A DNA stretch of 44,902 bases. Origin: Actinomycetota bacterium (GTDB taxonomy: Bacteria > Actinomycetota > Actinomycetes > Actinomycetales > Dermatophilaceae). The notes beneath the pieces were generated by a model, which saw only the letters and a list, made by a program, of their open reading frames with translations, made no database searches and was not told where the DNA came from. Every line of letters starts with the position of its first letter. Within the stretch, counting starts at the first letter, position 1. Where the stretch lies: assembly GCA_020161815.1 (NCBI GenBank), contig JAIUOP010000023.1, forward strand, positions 1 to 44,902. The letters are read 5' to 3'. A program made the translations under genes and the position numbers. Positions 27,057-38,938 of the stretch are shown piece by piece.

Positions 27057-28160
27057 ATGGTCGAGAAGGTGCGTCACGCACTCGCGCGTCTGGGTCAGCG
27101 GCTCCAGGAGCTCCCTCTGGCCCTCTTCCTCGGCGGCCTTCTGCTCCTCTCGATCCTCAAGGGGGGCCTGGGCGGGGTGGGTCCCAACTACCTCGTGGGG
27201 GTCCGGCGTGCGCTGGCGGCATTCCCCGAATCGGTGGGCGCCTTCAGCAGTTCTCCGGGTGTGCTCCTGCTCATGAAGGCCTCAGGAGGATCGAGCGACG
27301 GCGCGTTCTGGGCTCTCGGTGGACTGCTCCTGGCCCTGGCCGTCAGCCTTGGGGTGCACGCCTCGGCGGCCCTGGGGGAGTGGCGCCGGATCGGTCTGAC
27401 CCTGGCCACACTGGCGCCGACCTGGGTCTGCAGCCTGGTGATGCTGGGCCACCATGACGTGTTCACGGTCACCGGCACCGTTGCCGCGGTGCTGGCTCGG
27501 CGGCGCCTGATCACCGTCCTCGGGGCCGGCCTGGCGCTTCTCGGCAACATGGAGCAGACCGCTGTGGCTGGGCTGGCGGCTCTCCTCGTGGCGGCTGCTG
27601 TGGGCGATCGCCGTCGGGTGCGATCCGCCGCGGTGGTGGCCGGCATCGGTGCCGCCGCCGCAGTGGCCCTCAACCTCACCCTGGCGGCCTCGGACGCCAC
27701 CTCCAGGTTGGGGGAGGCACAGAATGCGGGCAACCTCGAAGCCTCGTTGCGCCACTTCCTCGGCGGATGGCCGCTCGCCCTGTGGGCGGCACTGGGAGGC
27801 CTGTGGCTCCTCGTCGCGATGTGCCTGACCGTCGTGTCCTCGTGGCGACGACGTGCCCTGGCCCTGCTGGGCGTTCTCGTCATCCCGGTCGCGGCGTCGG
27901 CGCTCACCCTCGATGGCACTCGGGTGGCGGCCTCGGTCAGCAGTGCCGCGCTCGCCACCCTGCTCGTGTCCACCTGGGAGCGCCACGGTCGCAGCCGCCC
28001 CCCGTCGGACTGGATGCTCGGAGCAGCCGTTGTCCTTGCGCTGGCGACGCCGGCCATCGTCTTCTTCCCCGACGACACCGGGGCGGTGCGCATGACCTAC
28101 GACATCGTCCTCGACCAGGTCGGATGGCTCAATCCGTTCCACCCGCCTCGGCTCGGGTGA
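27057..28160 (+). CDS. Polytopic membrane protein of unknown function
   Basis: I do not recognise the family. The 367-residue product has about nine or ten hydrophobic segments separated by short basic loops. A long first extracytoplasmic loop (about 40-75) is rich in Gly, Ser and Phe. There is no DxD, HxxxH or other catalytic motif that I can defend. The C-terminus ends outside the last helix with a short Pro-rich tail. Position after an acyltransferase in a glycan region suggests a GT-C-like or transport role, but this is only context. Confidence 0.6.
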   Translation: MVEKVRHALARLGQRLQELPLALFLGGLLLLSILKGGLGGVGPNYLVGVRRALAAFPESVGAFSSSPGVLLLMKASGGSSDGAFWALGGLLLALAVSLGVHASAALGEWRRIGLTLATLAPTWVCSLVMLGHHDVFTVTGTVAAVLARRRLITVLGAGLALLGNMEQTAVAGLAALLVAAAVGDRRRVRSAAVVAGIGAAAAVALNLTLAASDATSRLGEAQNAGNLEASLRHFLGGWPLALWAALGGLWLLVAMCLTVVSSWRRRALALLGVLVIPVAASALTLDGTRVAASVSSAALATLLVSTWERHGRSRPPSDWMLGAAVVLALATPAIVFFPDDTGAVRMTYDIVLDQVGWLNPFHPPRLG

Positions 28161-28195
28161 GCCGATCGCAGGTCGGAAGCGATTCGCCCCTGCCT

Positions 28196-28951
28196 TCAGT
28201 CGAGCGGGCCGCCGGCGACGTAGATGACCTGGCCGGAGACGAAGCCGGCCTCCTCCGAGCACAGGAACGAGATCGTGGCCGCGATGTCCTCGGGCTGGCC
28301 GACGCGCTGGACCGGGATCTGGCTCGCGGAGTACTCGATGAACTTGTCGAACTCCATGCCGATCCGCTCGGCCGTGGCGGCCGTCATGTCGGTCTGGATG
28401 AAGCCGGGTGCCACCGCATTGGCCGTCACGCCGAACTTGCCGAGCTCGATGGCCAGGGTCTTGGTGAAGCCCTGCAACCCGGCCTTGGCCGCCGAGTAGT
28501 TCGCCTGCCCACGGTTGCCCTGGGCCGAGGAGGAGGAGAGGTTCACGATCCGGCCGTACTTCTCCGCCGTCATGTGCGCCTGGCAGGCCTTGGTCATGAG
28601 GAAGGCGCCCTTGAGGTGGACGGCCATGACGGAGTCCCAGTCGCCCTCGGTCATCTTGAAGAGCAGGTTGTCGCGGATGATGCCGGCGTTGTTCACCAGG
28701 ATCGTCGGGGCGCCGAGCTCCGAGGCGACCCGGGCCACGGCGGCCTCGACCTGCTCGGCGGAGGCGACATCGCAGCCCACCCCGATCGCGCGGCCGCCCT
28801 CGGCCGCGATCGCCTCCGCGACCTCCACGCAGGCGGCCTCGTCGAGGTCGAGGATGGCGACGGCGTTGCCGTCCTTGGCCAGCCGACGAGCGGTGGCGGC
28901 GCCGATGCCGCGGGCTGCTCCAGTGACGACGGCGACTCGAGAGGTGCTCAC
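28196..28951 (-). CDS. fabG: 3-oxoacyl-ACP reductase-type short-chain dehydrogenase
   Basis: The 251-residue classical SDR has TGAARGIG (10-17) for NAD(P) binding, the NNAG motif, and SSSSAQGNRGQANYSAAK with the catalytic Ser, Tyr and Lys. PGFIQTDMT and the C-terminal VSGQVIYVAGG fit FabG. It reduces 3-oxoacyl thioesters in fatty-acid synthesis. Some homologues act on other beta-oxo thioesters. GTG 28951 is used because AAGGA lies 8 nt upstream and the SDR fold starts right after. It is divergent from glgX. No other fab gene is adjacent, so it may be a secondary FabG. Confidence 0.88.
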   Translation of the reverse strand: MSTSRVAVVTGAARGIGAATARRLAKDGNAVAILDLDEAACVEVAEAIAAEGGRAIGVGCDVASAEQVEAAVARVASELGAPTILVNNAGIIRDNLLFKMTEGDWDSVMAVHLKGAFLMTKACQAHMTAEKYGRIVNLSSSSAQGNRGQANYSAAKAGLQGFTKTLAIELGKFGVTANAVAPGFIQTDMTAATAERIGMEFDKFIEYSASQIPVQRVGQPEDIAATISFLCSEEAGFVSGQVIYVAGGPLD

Positions 28952-29057
28952 AGTTGGGGTCCTTGTCGGTGGTTCCGGTAGGTTGAGTGGTCTGCGTCCG
29001 ACCCTACCCAGCGCTGCGTGAGGCGTCTGCGACGTGTCCCACACTGAAAGGTTCGCA

Positions 29058-31217
<2,160 letters not shown>

Positions 31218-31259
31218 GAGCCGAGGACTCCCGCCCTCGACCCGACCCGGAGGTTCACC

Positions 31260-33668
31260 ATGACGACACCCACCCGCCCGCACCGCCCGGGCCCGGGACG
31301 CGTGGTCCCGGTGTCGACCTACCGCCTCCAGGTTCACGCCGGGTTCACCTTCGACGACGCGGCCGCGCAGACGGCATACCTCGCCGACCTCGGGGTGACC
31401 CACCTCTACCTCTCGCCGATCCTGCAACCCGCCCCGGGCTCGGCCCACGGCTACGACGTCCTCGACCACACCCGCCTGAACGCCGAGGCCGGCGGGCGCG
31501 AGGGCTTCGACCGCCTGGTCGCCGCGGCCCACGAGCACGGGCTGGGCCTGATCGTCGACGTCGTCCCGAACCACATGACCGTGCCCAAGCCGGCCCACCT
31601 CAACGTCCCGCTGTGGTCGCTGCTGCGGGAGGGCCGGGAGAGCCCGTATGCCGCGTGGTTCGACGTCGACTGGGACGTCGAGGACGACCGGATCCTCATG
31701 CCGGTCCTCGGGGGATCGGTGACGGAAGCCATCGCCCGCGGCGACCTCGTCCTCGCGCAGGACGGCGGCCCGAGTGGGCGCGAGTGGGTGCTGTGGTACT
31801 TCGGCGACGAGTTCCCCGTGCGGCCCGGCACCGAGACCCTGCCGCTGCCTGAGCTCGTGGCGCAGCAGGCCTATCGCCTCTCGAGCTGGCGGGAGGCGGG
31901 CGACGCGCTCAACTACCGCCGCTTCTTCGACGTCACCTCGCTCGTGGCCGTCCGCGTCGAGGACCCCGTCGTCTTCGCCGCCACCCACGCGTTGCTCGTG
32001 AGCCTCTTCGGTCATGGCGATGTCGACGGCTTCCGGATCGACCACCCGGACGGCCTCGCCGACCCGGCCGGCTACCTCGCGAGCCTCGCCGATGCCACCG
32101 GCGACGGCTATGTCGTCGTCGAGAAGATCCTCGAGGGCGAGGAGACCCTGCCCGAGTCGTGGCGCTGCGCGGGCACGACGGGTTATGACGCGCTGCTGCG
32201 GGTGCAGCAGGTGTTCACGCCCTCGTCCGGTGAGGCCACCCTCGACCGGCTGTGGGCCGAGCATGCCTCTGGCACACCGGTGGCCGGCTCGCTCGCCGAC
32301 CTCACCGTCGCCGCCAAGCGGCTCGTCGTCGACGATGTCCAGGCCGCCGAGGTCGACCGGCTCATGCGGCTCGTCGCTCGCATCCTCCCCGGCGAGGACC
32401 AGGGGGCGCTCCGCCGCGGGCTCGAGGCCCTGCTCGTCGCGATGGACCGGTACCGCGCCTACTTCGTCCCCGGCGAGGAGGCCGACGTGGCGCAGTATGC
32501 CGTCGTCGAGGCGGTCGAGGAGCGTGCGGCGGACCTGGTGGCTGCCGAGGACCGCGAGGCGGTCGCGATCATGGCGCAGCTCGTGCGTGGCGGGCGGCTG
32601 CCCCAGGCCCAGATGGGGGAGCGGGAGACCGAGGACGAGTTCCGCACCCGCTTCCAGCAGACCTGTGGGCCGGTCATGGCCAAGGGGATCGAGGACACCG
32701 CGTTCTACCGCTGGTTCCGCCTGGCCGGCGCCAACGAGGTCGGTGGCCACCCCGAGCAGCTCACCCTCCCGGTCGCCGACTTCCATGCGTATGCCGCCCA
32801 GCGCCAGCGGGATTGGCCGCTCACCATGACGACACTGACGACGCATGACACCAAGCGCTCCGAGGACGTCCGGGCGCGGCTCGCCGTCCTCGCCGGTGAC
32901 GCCGAGGGCTGGGAGGCGTGGGTGCGAGCGGCCTCACGGATCGCGGCGCCGCATGGCTCGCCGCTGCTCGACCCGCCCACCGAGTACCTCATCTGGCAGA
33001 CCCTCGTCGGCACCTGGCCGATCACGGCCTCCCGGCTGGAGGAGTACGTCCTCAAGGCCGTGCGCGAGGCCAAGGTCCACACCTCGTGGGTCGACGGCGA
33101 CTCCGACTACGAGGCCGCGATCGTGGCCTTCGCAACGGCGGTGACGCGTGACACCGCGATCCGTGAGCACCTCGACTCCTGGACGGCCTCACACGAGGAT
33201 GCCGTGCGCGCCATCGTGCTGGGCCAGCGGGTCGTCCAGCTCCTCATGCCCGGAGTGCCCGATGTCTACCAGGGTTGCGAGCTCGTCACCCTGACCCTGG
33301 TCGATCCCGACAACCGCCGCCCCGTGAACTACGCGGACCGGCTCACCCGCCTGGCCCGCCTCGACGAGGACGAGCCGCCGGTGGACCTCGACGACGAGAA
33401 GCTTCTCGTCGTCTCCCGCTCGCTCCGCTTGCGGCGCGAGTTGCCGTCCGCCTTCGTCGGGGAGTCGGCGTCGTATGCCGCGTGGCCGGCTCCCGCGGAC
33501 GTGCTCGCCTTCGTCCGAGGAGACGACGAGGGGCCGCGCGTGCTCGTCGCCGCGCCGGTCAACGGCCGGCTGGCGGTCGACGCCGACGAGCTCGACCTGC
33601 CCGAGGGGGAGTGGCGGCCGCTCTGGCCGGGCTCGCTGCCCGTCCAGGTCTGGGTGCGTGACTCATGA
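31260..33668 (+). CDS. treY: Maltooligosyl trehalose synthase TreY
   Basis: The 802-residue GH13 enzyme converts the reducing-end alpha-1,4 bond of maltodextrin to an alpha,alpha-1,1 bond. STYRLQVHAGFTFDDAA opens the barrel, GFRIDHPDGL supplies the nucleophile Asp and VVEKILEGEETLP the acid Glu. The C-terminal PDVYQGCELVTLTLVDPDN segment is typical of TreY. ATG 31260 has GGAGG 6 nt upstream. It follows glgX by 42 nt and overlaps treZ by ATGA, so product channelling within one operon is likely. Confidence 0.95.
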   Translation: MTTPTRPHRPGPGRVVPVSTYRLQVHAGFTFDDAAAQTAYLADLGVTHLYLSPILQPAPGSAHGYDVLDHTRLNAEAGGREGFDRLVAAAHEHGLGLIVDVVPNHMTVPKPAHLNVPLWSLLREGRESPYAAWFDVDWDVEDDRILMPVLGGSVTEAIARGDLVLAQDGGPSGREWVLWYFGDEFPVRPGTETLPLPELVAQQAYRLSSWREAGDALNYRRFFDVTSLVAVRVEDPVVFAATHALLVSLFGHGDVDGFRIDHPDGLADPAGYLASLADATGDGYVVVEKILEGEETLPESWRCAGTTGYDALLRVQQVFTPSSGEATLDRLWAEHASGTPVAGSLADLTVAAKRLVVDDVQAAEVDRLMRLVARILPGEDQGALRRGLEALLVAMDRYRAYFVPGEEADVAQYAVVEAVEERAADLVAAEDREAVAIMAQLVRGGRLPQAQMGERETEDEFRTRFQQTCGPVMAKGIEDTAFYRWFRLAGANEVGGHPEQLTLPVADFHAYAAQRQRDWPLTMTTLTTHDTKRSEDVRARLAVLAGDAEGWEAWVRAASRIAAPHGSPLLDPPTEYLIWQTLVGTWPITASRLEEYVLKAVREAKVHTSWVDGDSDYEAAIVAFATAVTRDTAIREHLDSWTASHEDAVRAIVLGQRVVQLLMPGVPDVYQGCELVTLTLVDPDNRRPVNYADRLTRLARLDEDEPPVDLDDEKLLVVSRSLRLRRELPSAFVGESASYAAWPAPADVLAFVRGDDEGPRVLVAAPVNGRLAVDADELDLPEGEWRPLWPGSLPVQVWVRDS

Positions 33669-35521
33669 TCGAGGTCTGGGCGCCCCATCCCGAGCGCGTC
33701 GAGCTGACGTGGACCGGCACGCGCGGCGTCGAGGTCGTGACCGGCACCGACGCGATGGTGCCGACAGGCGACGGCTGGTGGCGCTGGGAGGGTGAGCCCA
33801 CGGCATACGACGTCTTCGACTATGCCTTCGTCCTCGACGGTGCCGAGCCCGCCCTGCCCGACCCCCGCAGTGCCTGGCAGCCGCACGGCGTCCACGGCCC
33901 CAGCCGGTGGTTCGATGCCGAAGCCTTTGCGTGGAGCGATGGCGACTGGCGCGGAACCCGTTCTGGCGCAGGCGTGCTCGGCGGGGTCATCTACGAGCTG
34001 CATGTCGGCACGTTCACGGCAGCCGGCACGCTCGACGCCGCCATCGATCGACTGGACCACCTCGTCGAGCTCGGCGTCGACCTCGTCGAGCTGATGCCGG
34101 TCGCCGCCTTCCCCGGCGAGTGGGGCTGGGGCTACGACGGGGTGGCGCTGTATGCCGTGCACGACCGCTACGGCGGGCCGGCGGCGCTGCAACGCTTCGT
34201 CGATGCTGCGCATGCGCGTGGCCTCGGGGTCTGCCTCGACGTCGTCCACAACCACCTCGGGCCGAGCGGGAACTACCTGCAGCGCTTCGGCCCCTACTTC
34301 ACCGACACCCACCACACGCCGTGGGGCGCGGCCGTCAACCTCGACGCCCCCGGGTCGGAGCAGGTGCGGGCCTTCCTCATCGGTCAGGCAGCGCGCTGGT
34401 TCCGAGACTTCCACGTCGATGCGCTGCGCCTCGACGCCGTGCACGAGCTCAAGGACGACTCCGGTCGGCACTTCCTCGCCGAGCTCTCGGACGCGACGGC
34501 AGCCCTCGCCGGCGAGCTCGGACGGCCCCTCGACCTGATCGCCGAGAGCGACCTCAACGATGTGCGGATGGTCGCGCCGACGGCCTTCGGTGGGCTGGGG
34601 ATGACGGCACAGTGGGACGACGACATCCACCACGCCCTGCACGTGGCCCTGACCGGGGAGCGCGAGGGCTACTACGAGGACTTCGGGGGCGGGACGGCGA
34701 CCTTGCCGGAGGCTGGTCCGCTCACGGTCCTCCAGACCGTGCTCGAGCGCGGCTTCCTCCACGACGGCCGGCACTCGAGCTTCCGCGGGCGCACCTGGGG
34801 GGTGCCGATCGACCGCGAGGCCTTCGACGGGCGGCGGCTGCTCGCCTACCTCCAGACCCATGACCAGGTGGGCAATCGTGCTGTGGGAGATCGGATCTCG
34901 GCCACGATCACACCCGGGCTGCAGGCCTGTGGCGCCGCCCTCATGCTGCTCGGGCCGGGCACGCCGATGCTCTTCATGGGCGAGGAATGGGGCGCGAGCA
35001 CGCCGTTCGCCTTCTTCACCTCCTTCGAGGACGGCTGGCTGGCCGACGCCGTCCGCGAAGGTCGGCGCGCCGAGTTCGCCGCCCACGGCTGGGGCCCGGA
35101 GGCTGTCCCCGACCCCCAGGATCCGGCGACGCGGGATGCCTCTGTCCTGGACTGGGGTGAGGCCGGAACCGGCGACCACGCGCGCCTCCTGCGCTGGTAT
35201 GCCGACCTCATCGCCCTGCGGCGCACCCACCTTGGCGACGGCGAGACCCACTTCGCGGACGTCGACGTCACCGTGGACGAAGAGCATGGCTGGGTCGTGA
35301 TGCGCCACCGAAACGTGGTCGTCGCGGCCAACCTCGCTGGTCAGGCCCGAACGCTCCGTGTTTCGGAGGTGAGCCATGACGCGGAGGCGTTTGTTTCGGT
35401 GTTGGGTTGGGGAGAGCCCGCCACGGCGGACGGCGAGGCACCTCACGAGGCAGCGGACGGCATACGCGGGGGGACGCTCACGCTCGGGCCGCACGACTGC
35501 GCGGTGCTCCGGCTGCCCTGA
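33665..35521 (+). CDS. treZ: Maltooligosyltrehalose trehalohydrolase TreZ
   Basis: The 618-residue GH13 enzyme releases trehalose from maltooligosyl trehalose. It starts with a short CBM48-like module (IEVWAPHPERVEL), followed by the barrel with LRLDAVHEL (nucleophile Asp), LIAESDLND (acid Glu) and LQTHDQVGNR (His-Asp). FMGEEWGASTPFAFFTSFED is characteristic of TreZ. The start overlaps treY by 4 nt. A weak GC hairpin follows the stop before the convergent tesB gene. Confidence 0.95.
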   Translation: MIEVWAPHPERVELTWTGTRGVEVVTGTDAMVPTGDGWWRWEGEPTAYDVFDYAFVLDGAEPALPDPRSAWQPHGVHGPSRWFDAEAFAWSDGDWRGTRSGAGVLGGVIYELHVGTFTAAGTLDAAIDRLDHLVELGVDLVELMPVAAFPGEWGWGYDGVALYAVHDRYGGPAALQRFVDAAHARGLGVCLDVVHNHLGPSGNYLQRFGPYFTDTHHTPWGAAVNLDAPGSEQVRAFLIGQAARWFRDFHVDALRLDAVHELKDDSGRHFLAELSDATAALAGELGRPLDLIAESDLNDVRMVAPTAFGGLGMTAQWDDDIHHALHVALTGEREGYYEDFGGGTATLPEAGPLTVLQTVLERGFLHDGRHSSFRGRTWGVPIDREAFDGRRLLAYLQTHDQVGNRAVGDRISATITPGLQACGAALMLLGPGTPMLFMGEEWGASTPFAFFTSFEDGWLADAVREGRRAEFAAHGWGPEAVPDPQDPATRDASVLDWGEAGTGDHARLLRWYADLIALRRTHLGDGETHFADVDVTVDEEHGWVVMRHRNVVVAANLAGQARTLRVSEVSHDAEAFVSVLGWGEPATADGEAPHEAADGIRGGTLTLGPHDCAVLRLP

Positions 35522-35531
35522 CCCACAGCGG

Positions 35532-35556
35532 CCCCGGGGCGTGCTCCCGCCCGGGG
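35532..35556. terminator. Possible hairpin between treZ and tesB
   Basis: CCCCGGG (35532-35538) can pair with CCCGGGG (35550-35556) over an 11-nt loop. The stem is short but all G-C, and it lies between convergent genes. Confidence 0.4.
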
Positions 35557-35571
35557 GTCACACGACCCCAG

Positions 35572-36537
35572 TCACGCCTCCTTGACGCGGACCATGCCCT
35601 CCTGGGCCACCGTGGCGAGCAGGCGGCCGTCGTGGCTGAAGATGCGGCCGACACCGAGGCCCCGGCCGGAGACCGCGGAGGGGGAGTCCTGGGTGTAGAG
35701 GACCCACTCGTCGATCCGCCCCGGTCGATGGAACCACATTGCATGGTCGAGGCTGGCTACGCGCAGCCGCTGGTCGGCCCAGGCCAGGTGGTGGCGACGC
35801 AGGATCGGCTCGAGCAGGGTGTAGTCGGAGCAGTAGGCGAGGGCCGCCGCCTGGATCAGCGGGTCGTCGGGGAGGGCGCCGAGGGCCTTCATCCAGACGG
35901 CCTGCCCCGCCTGGTGCCCCTCCGGCGGCGCGAACCAGAGGTGGCCGTCCACATGGCGCAGGTCAACCGGTCGCCGGCGGGCCATGCTCTGCGCGGTGGG
36001 GTGGTCGATGCCACCGAAGATGTCCACGAGTGAGGGAAGTTCCTCCGGCGGGGTCACCTGAGGCATCGGATCCTGGTGGTCCAGGCCTCCCGCAACCTCC
36101 TGGAAGGACGCACTCGCGGCGAGGATGGGCTTGCCGTGCTGGATGGCGTGGATGCGTCGGGTCGAGAAGGACGCGCCGTCGCGCATCCGCTCGACGGTGA
36201 AGTGGATCGGCTCGGTGTCGTCCCCGGGACGCATGAAGTAGGCGTGGAGGGAGTGGATGGGGCGCTCCGGTCCCCCCTCGACCGGCGCGACGGTGCGACC
36301 GGCCGCCATCACGCACTGGGCGAGCACCTGTCCCCCGAAGACGCGGCCGTGCGGCATCTTCTGGCTCTGCCCGAGGAACACCGTGACGTCCTCGTTGAAG
36401 AGCGAGGGCAGGGCCTCCTCGGCAGGGCTGGCTCCGCCGCCGTCCCGGGGACGCAGGCTCACCTCGACAGCGCCGACCTCCTCGAGATCGAGGGTGGCCA
36501 GCAGGTCAGCGACCGAGTCCGAAGGCGTTGTGCTCAC
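35572..36537 (-). CDS. tesB: Acyl-CoA thioesterase II (TesB)
   Basis: The 321-residue double-hotdog thioesterase cleaves acyl-CoA to fatty acid and CoA. HGRVFGGQVLAQ, SLHAYFMRPGD and LDHAMWFHRP are TesB landmarks. The latter carries the Asp of the active site, with Ser/Thr and Gln partners in the C-terminal half. GTG 36537 is chosen because TACGCT ends 7 nt upstream (leaderless). The longer frame would run through tRNA-Leu. Homologues are about 290-320 aa, so the length fits. Confidence 0.93.
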   Translation of the reverse strand: MSTTPSDSVADLLATLDLEEVGAVEVSLRPRDGGGASPAEEALPSLFNEDVTVFLGQSQKMPHGRVFGGQVLAQCVMAAGRTVAPVEGGPERPIHSLHAYFMRPGDDTEPIHFTVERMRDGASFSTRRIHAIQHGKPILAASASFQEVAGGLDHQDPMPQVTPPEELPSLVDIFGGIDHPTAQSMARRRPVDLRHVDGHLWFAPPEGHQAGQAVWMKALGALPDDPLIQAAALAYCSDYTLLEPILRRHHLAWADQRLRVASLDHAMWFHRPGRIDEWVLYTQDSPSAVSGRGLGVGRIFSHDGRLLATVAQEGMVRVKEA

Positions 36538-36544
36538 GGCGGAC

Positions 36545-36550
36545 AGCGTA
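36545..36550 (-). promoter_or_regulatory. -10 element for leaderless tesB mRNA
   Basis: On the minus strand TACGCT is followed by GTCCGCC and GTG 36537. It lies between tRNA-Leu and tesB, so tesB need not rely on read-through from the tRNA. Confidence 0.5.
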
Positions 36551-36585
36551 GACGTCCATGTCGGCGGGGTGCCCGGAGCGGATCG

Positions 36586-36667
36586 TGCGCGAGGCGGGAC
36601 TTGAACCCGCACACCCGAAGGCACCAGAACCTAAATCTGGCGCGTCTGCCAATTCCGCCACTCGCGC
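36586..36667 (-). tRNA. tRNA-Leu (anticodon TAG)
   Basis: This 82-nt class II tRNA reads on the minus strand. Acceptor arms GCGCGAG/CTCGCGC are perfect, the anticodon arm CCAGATTTAGGTTCTGG carries TAG, a long variable arm (TGCCTTCGGGTG) follows, and the T-arm has GGTTCAAGTCC. CCA is not encoded. Confidence 0.97.
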
Positions 36668-36762
36668 GCGAGCGTCACTTTACGTGGTGGCACCGTCGCG
36701 GGACTTTGCCTGTGGGCGTGCGGGGACGAGTCCCAAGGCAACCCCAGCCGTATGCCGCGGGC

Positions 36763-38874
36763 TCAGCCGTCGACGGCGAGGACCAGCGGGAGAACGGCCT
36801 CGGCCCCGGCTCCGCGCAGCTCGCGCGCCGCGACCGTGAGTGACCATCGGGAGCTGACCAGGTCGTCGACCAGGAGCACCGGACCGGGCGTGGCCTCGAT
36901 CGCCGCTGCGAGCTCGGGACCCACGACGAGGCGCTCCCACACGGCGCTCAGCCGGAAGGCGCTGTTGCCTCCCGGCTCGCCGGTCGGGCCGCCATGGGCG
37001 AGGTCCAGGGTGCCGAGGAGTGGGAGGCGGCCGATCTGCGCCAACCCCTCCGCGAGGGAGGCGACGAGCGCGGGGTGGCTGCGCGACGGCATACCGACGA
37101 TGCCGACGGGACGACGCTCCCAGCCCCACTGGGCCAGCACCGGGACGATGGCCCGCAACAGCTCCGGCGACGCCGGTGCGTCCTCGCGCAGCAGCTCCCG
37201 CAGGCGCTGCCCCCAGCCGAGGTCCGAGAGGCGCGCCAGGGCCCGGCCCGGTGCCATCGCCTCCTCGGCCGGGATGCGGCCCTTCACGGGAACGCCCAAG
37301 CGGTCCATGCCCGTCGGCCATTGGGCCCGCGGCTCGATGTCCACGCCCACGCGGGCCAGGCGCTCGCGGGCCGCGCCGACGACGAGATCCGGAACGTCGG
37401 TCGGGAACCACGGGCCAGCGCACCCGTCGCACCGCCCGCAGGGCGCACTCGTGTCGTCGTCGAGGGCGTCCTGGAGGAAGGCCATGCGGCAGCCGGTGCT
37501 TGCTTCGTAGTCGAGCATGAGCTGCTGCTCGTCGCGGCGGGCGCGATCCACGCGGGCGTAGCGCTCGGCGTCGTAGGTCCACGGTCGGCCCGTCGAGACC
37601 CAGCCACCGGTGACCCGCTGCACGGCGCCGTCGACGTCGAGCACCTTGAGGAGGAGCTCCAAGCGCGTGCGACGGATGTCGACGATGGTCTCGAGTGCTG
37701 CCGTGGACAGGGCACGTCCGGCCCCGCCGAGGGCGGCGAGAACGGCCTCGGCCTGCTCCTGGCGCGGCATCGACACCGAGGCGAAGTAGGTCCAGATGTC
37801 GCGGTCCTCGACGCCGGGCATGAGCAGGACGTCGGCCCGCTCGGTCGCGCGGCCGGCACGCCCCACCTGCTGGTAGTAGGCGACCGGGGAGCTCGGCGCT
37901 CCCAGGTGCACGACGAACCCGAGATCAGGCTTGTCGAAGCCCATCCCGAGGGCCGAGGTGGCCACGAGCGCCTTGACCTGATTGTGCCGCAGGGCCTCCT
38001 CGAGCCGTTCGCGATCCGCGGGGTCGGTGCGCCCGGTGTAGGCCGCCACGGCCAGGCCGGCGTCGCTGAGGGCGGCGGCGACGTCCTCGGCGGCCGCCAC
38101 GGTCAGGGTGTAGACGATGCCGCTGCCCGGCAATTCGCCCAGGTGCGCGAGCAGCCAGCCCAGGCGGCTCTCCGGCGACATCGACCGCAGCACGCCCAGG
38201 CGGAGGGAGGCGCGGGCCAGGCCCCCGCGGATGGTGCGCACCGGTCGGCGCGCATCGTCGGGACCCAGCCCAAGCTGCTCCTCGACGTCGGCGACCACGC
38301 GGGCATTGGCGGTCGCCGTGGTCGCGAGCACCGGTGTGTCCGTGGGCAGCTCGGCGAGCAGGTCACGGATGCGCCGATAGTCGGGCCGGAAGTCGTGACC
38401 CCAGTCGGAGATGCAGTGGGCCTCGTCGACGACGACGAGCCCGCACCGGCGGGCGAGGTCGGGCAGCTGCTCGTCACGGAAGCGTGGATTGTTGAGCCGC
38501 TCGGGACTGACGAGGAGCACATCCACCTCGTCGCGGACCAGGGCCTCGCGCACGTCGTCCCAGTCCTGGGCATTGGCCGAGTTCATCGTCACCGCCCGGA
38601 TCCCGGCCCGCCCGGCGGCGGCGACCTGGTCGCGCATGAGCGCCAGGAGCGGGCTCACGATGAGGGTCGGCCCCGCACCCTCGGCTCGGCGCAGCGCCGT
38701 CGCCACGAAGTAGACCGCGGACTTGCCCCAGCCGGTGCGCTGCACGACCAGGACCCGCGACCGATCCGCCACCAGGGCCTCGATCGCCTCGAACTGGCCC
38801 TCGCGGAAGTCGGCCTCGTCGTGGCCGACGAGGCGGCGCAGGGTGGTGCGGGCGGCATCGAGGAGAGCTGTCAT
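36763..38874 (-). CDS. RecQ-family helicase with C-terminal phosphoribosyltransferase-like domain
   Basis: The 703-residue product has RecQ helicase motifs: QRTGWGKSAVYF (motif I, with W where RecQ usually has G), VVDEAHCISDWGHDFRPDY (DEAH box), TTATAN, and GFVVHLGAPSSPVAYYQQVG with GRAGR (motif VI). A zinc-binding CGRCDGC follows at about 474. After about residue 500 the protein leaves the RecQ plan, and residues about 670-700 read PVLLVDDLVSSRWSLTVAA, a PRPP-binding-loop pattern of ComF-like phosphoribosyltransferases. Such fusions occur in actinobacteria, with unknown role. ATG 38874 is chosen because upstream codons lack conservation. Confidence 0.88.
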   Translation of the reverse strand: MTALLDAARTTLRRLVGHDEADFREGQFEAIEALVADRSRVLVVQRTGWGKSAVYFVATALRRAEGAGPTLIVSPLLALMRDQVAAAGRAGIRAVTMNSANAQDWDDVREALVRDEVDVLLVSPERLNNPRFRDEQLPDLARRCGLVVVDEAHCISDWGHDFRPDYRRIRDLLAELPTDTPVLATTATANARVVADVEEQLGLGPDDARRPVRTIRGGLARASLRLGVLRSMSPESRLGWLLAHLGELPGSGIVYTLTVAAAEDVAAALSDAGLAVAAYTGRTDPADRERLEEALRHNQVKALVATSALGMGFDKPDLGFVVHLGAPSSPVAYYQQVGRAGRATERADVLLMPGVEDRDIWTYFASVSMPRQEQAEAVLAALGGAGRALSTAALETIVDIRRTRLELLLKVLDVDGAVQRVTGGWVSTGRPWTYDAERYARVDRARRDEQQLMLDYEASTGCRMAFLQDALDDDTSAPCGRCDGCAGPWFPTDVPDLVVGAARERLARVGVDIEPRAQWPTGMDRLGVPVKGRIPAEEAMAPGRALARLSDLGWGQRLRELLREDAPASPELLRAIVPVLAQWGWERRPVGIVGMPSRSHPALVASLAEGLAQIGRLPLLGTLDLAHGGPTGEPGGNSAFRLSAVWERLVVGPELAAAIEATPGPVLLVDDLVSSRWSLTVAARELRGAGAEAVLPLVLAVDG

Positions 38875-38938
38875 GGTGACCCCACCGTAGGCGTCCACGC
38901 CGACAGCCCGCCCGTGCAGGTCTGGGAGGATGGCTGCC

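Noticed and set aside
36538..36624. N-terminal extension of TesB through tRNA-Leu
   Set aside because: It would translate part of a tRNA gene. A leaderless GTG start with a -10 box is available at 36537.
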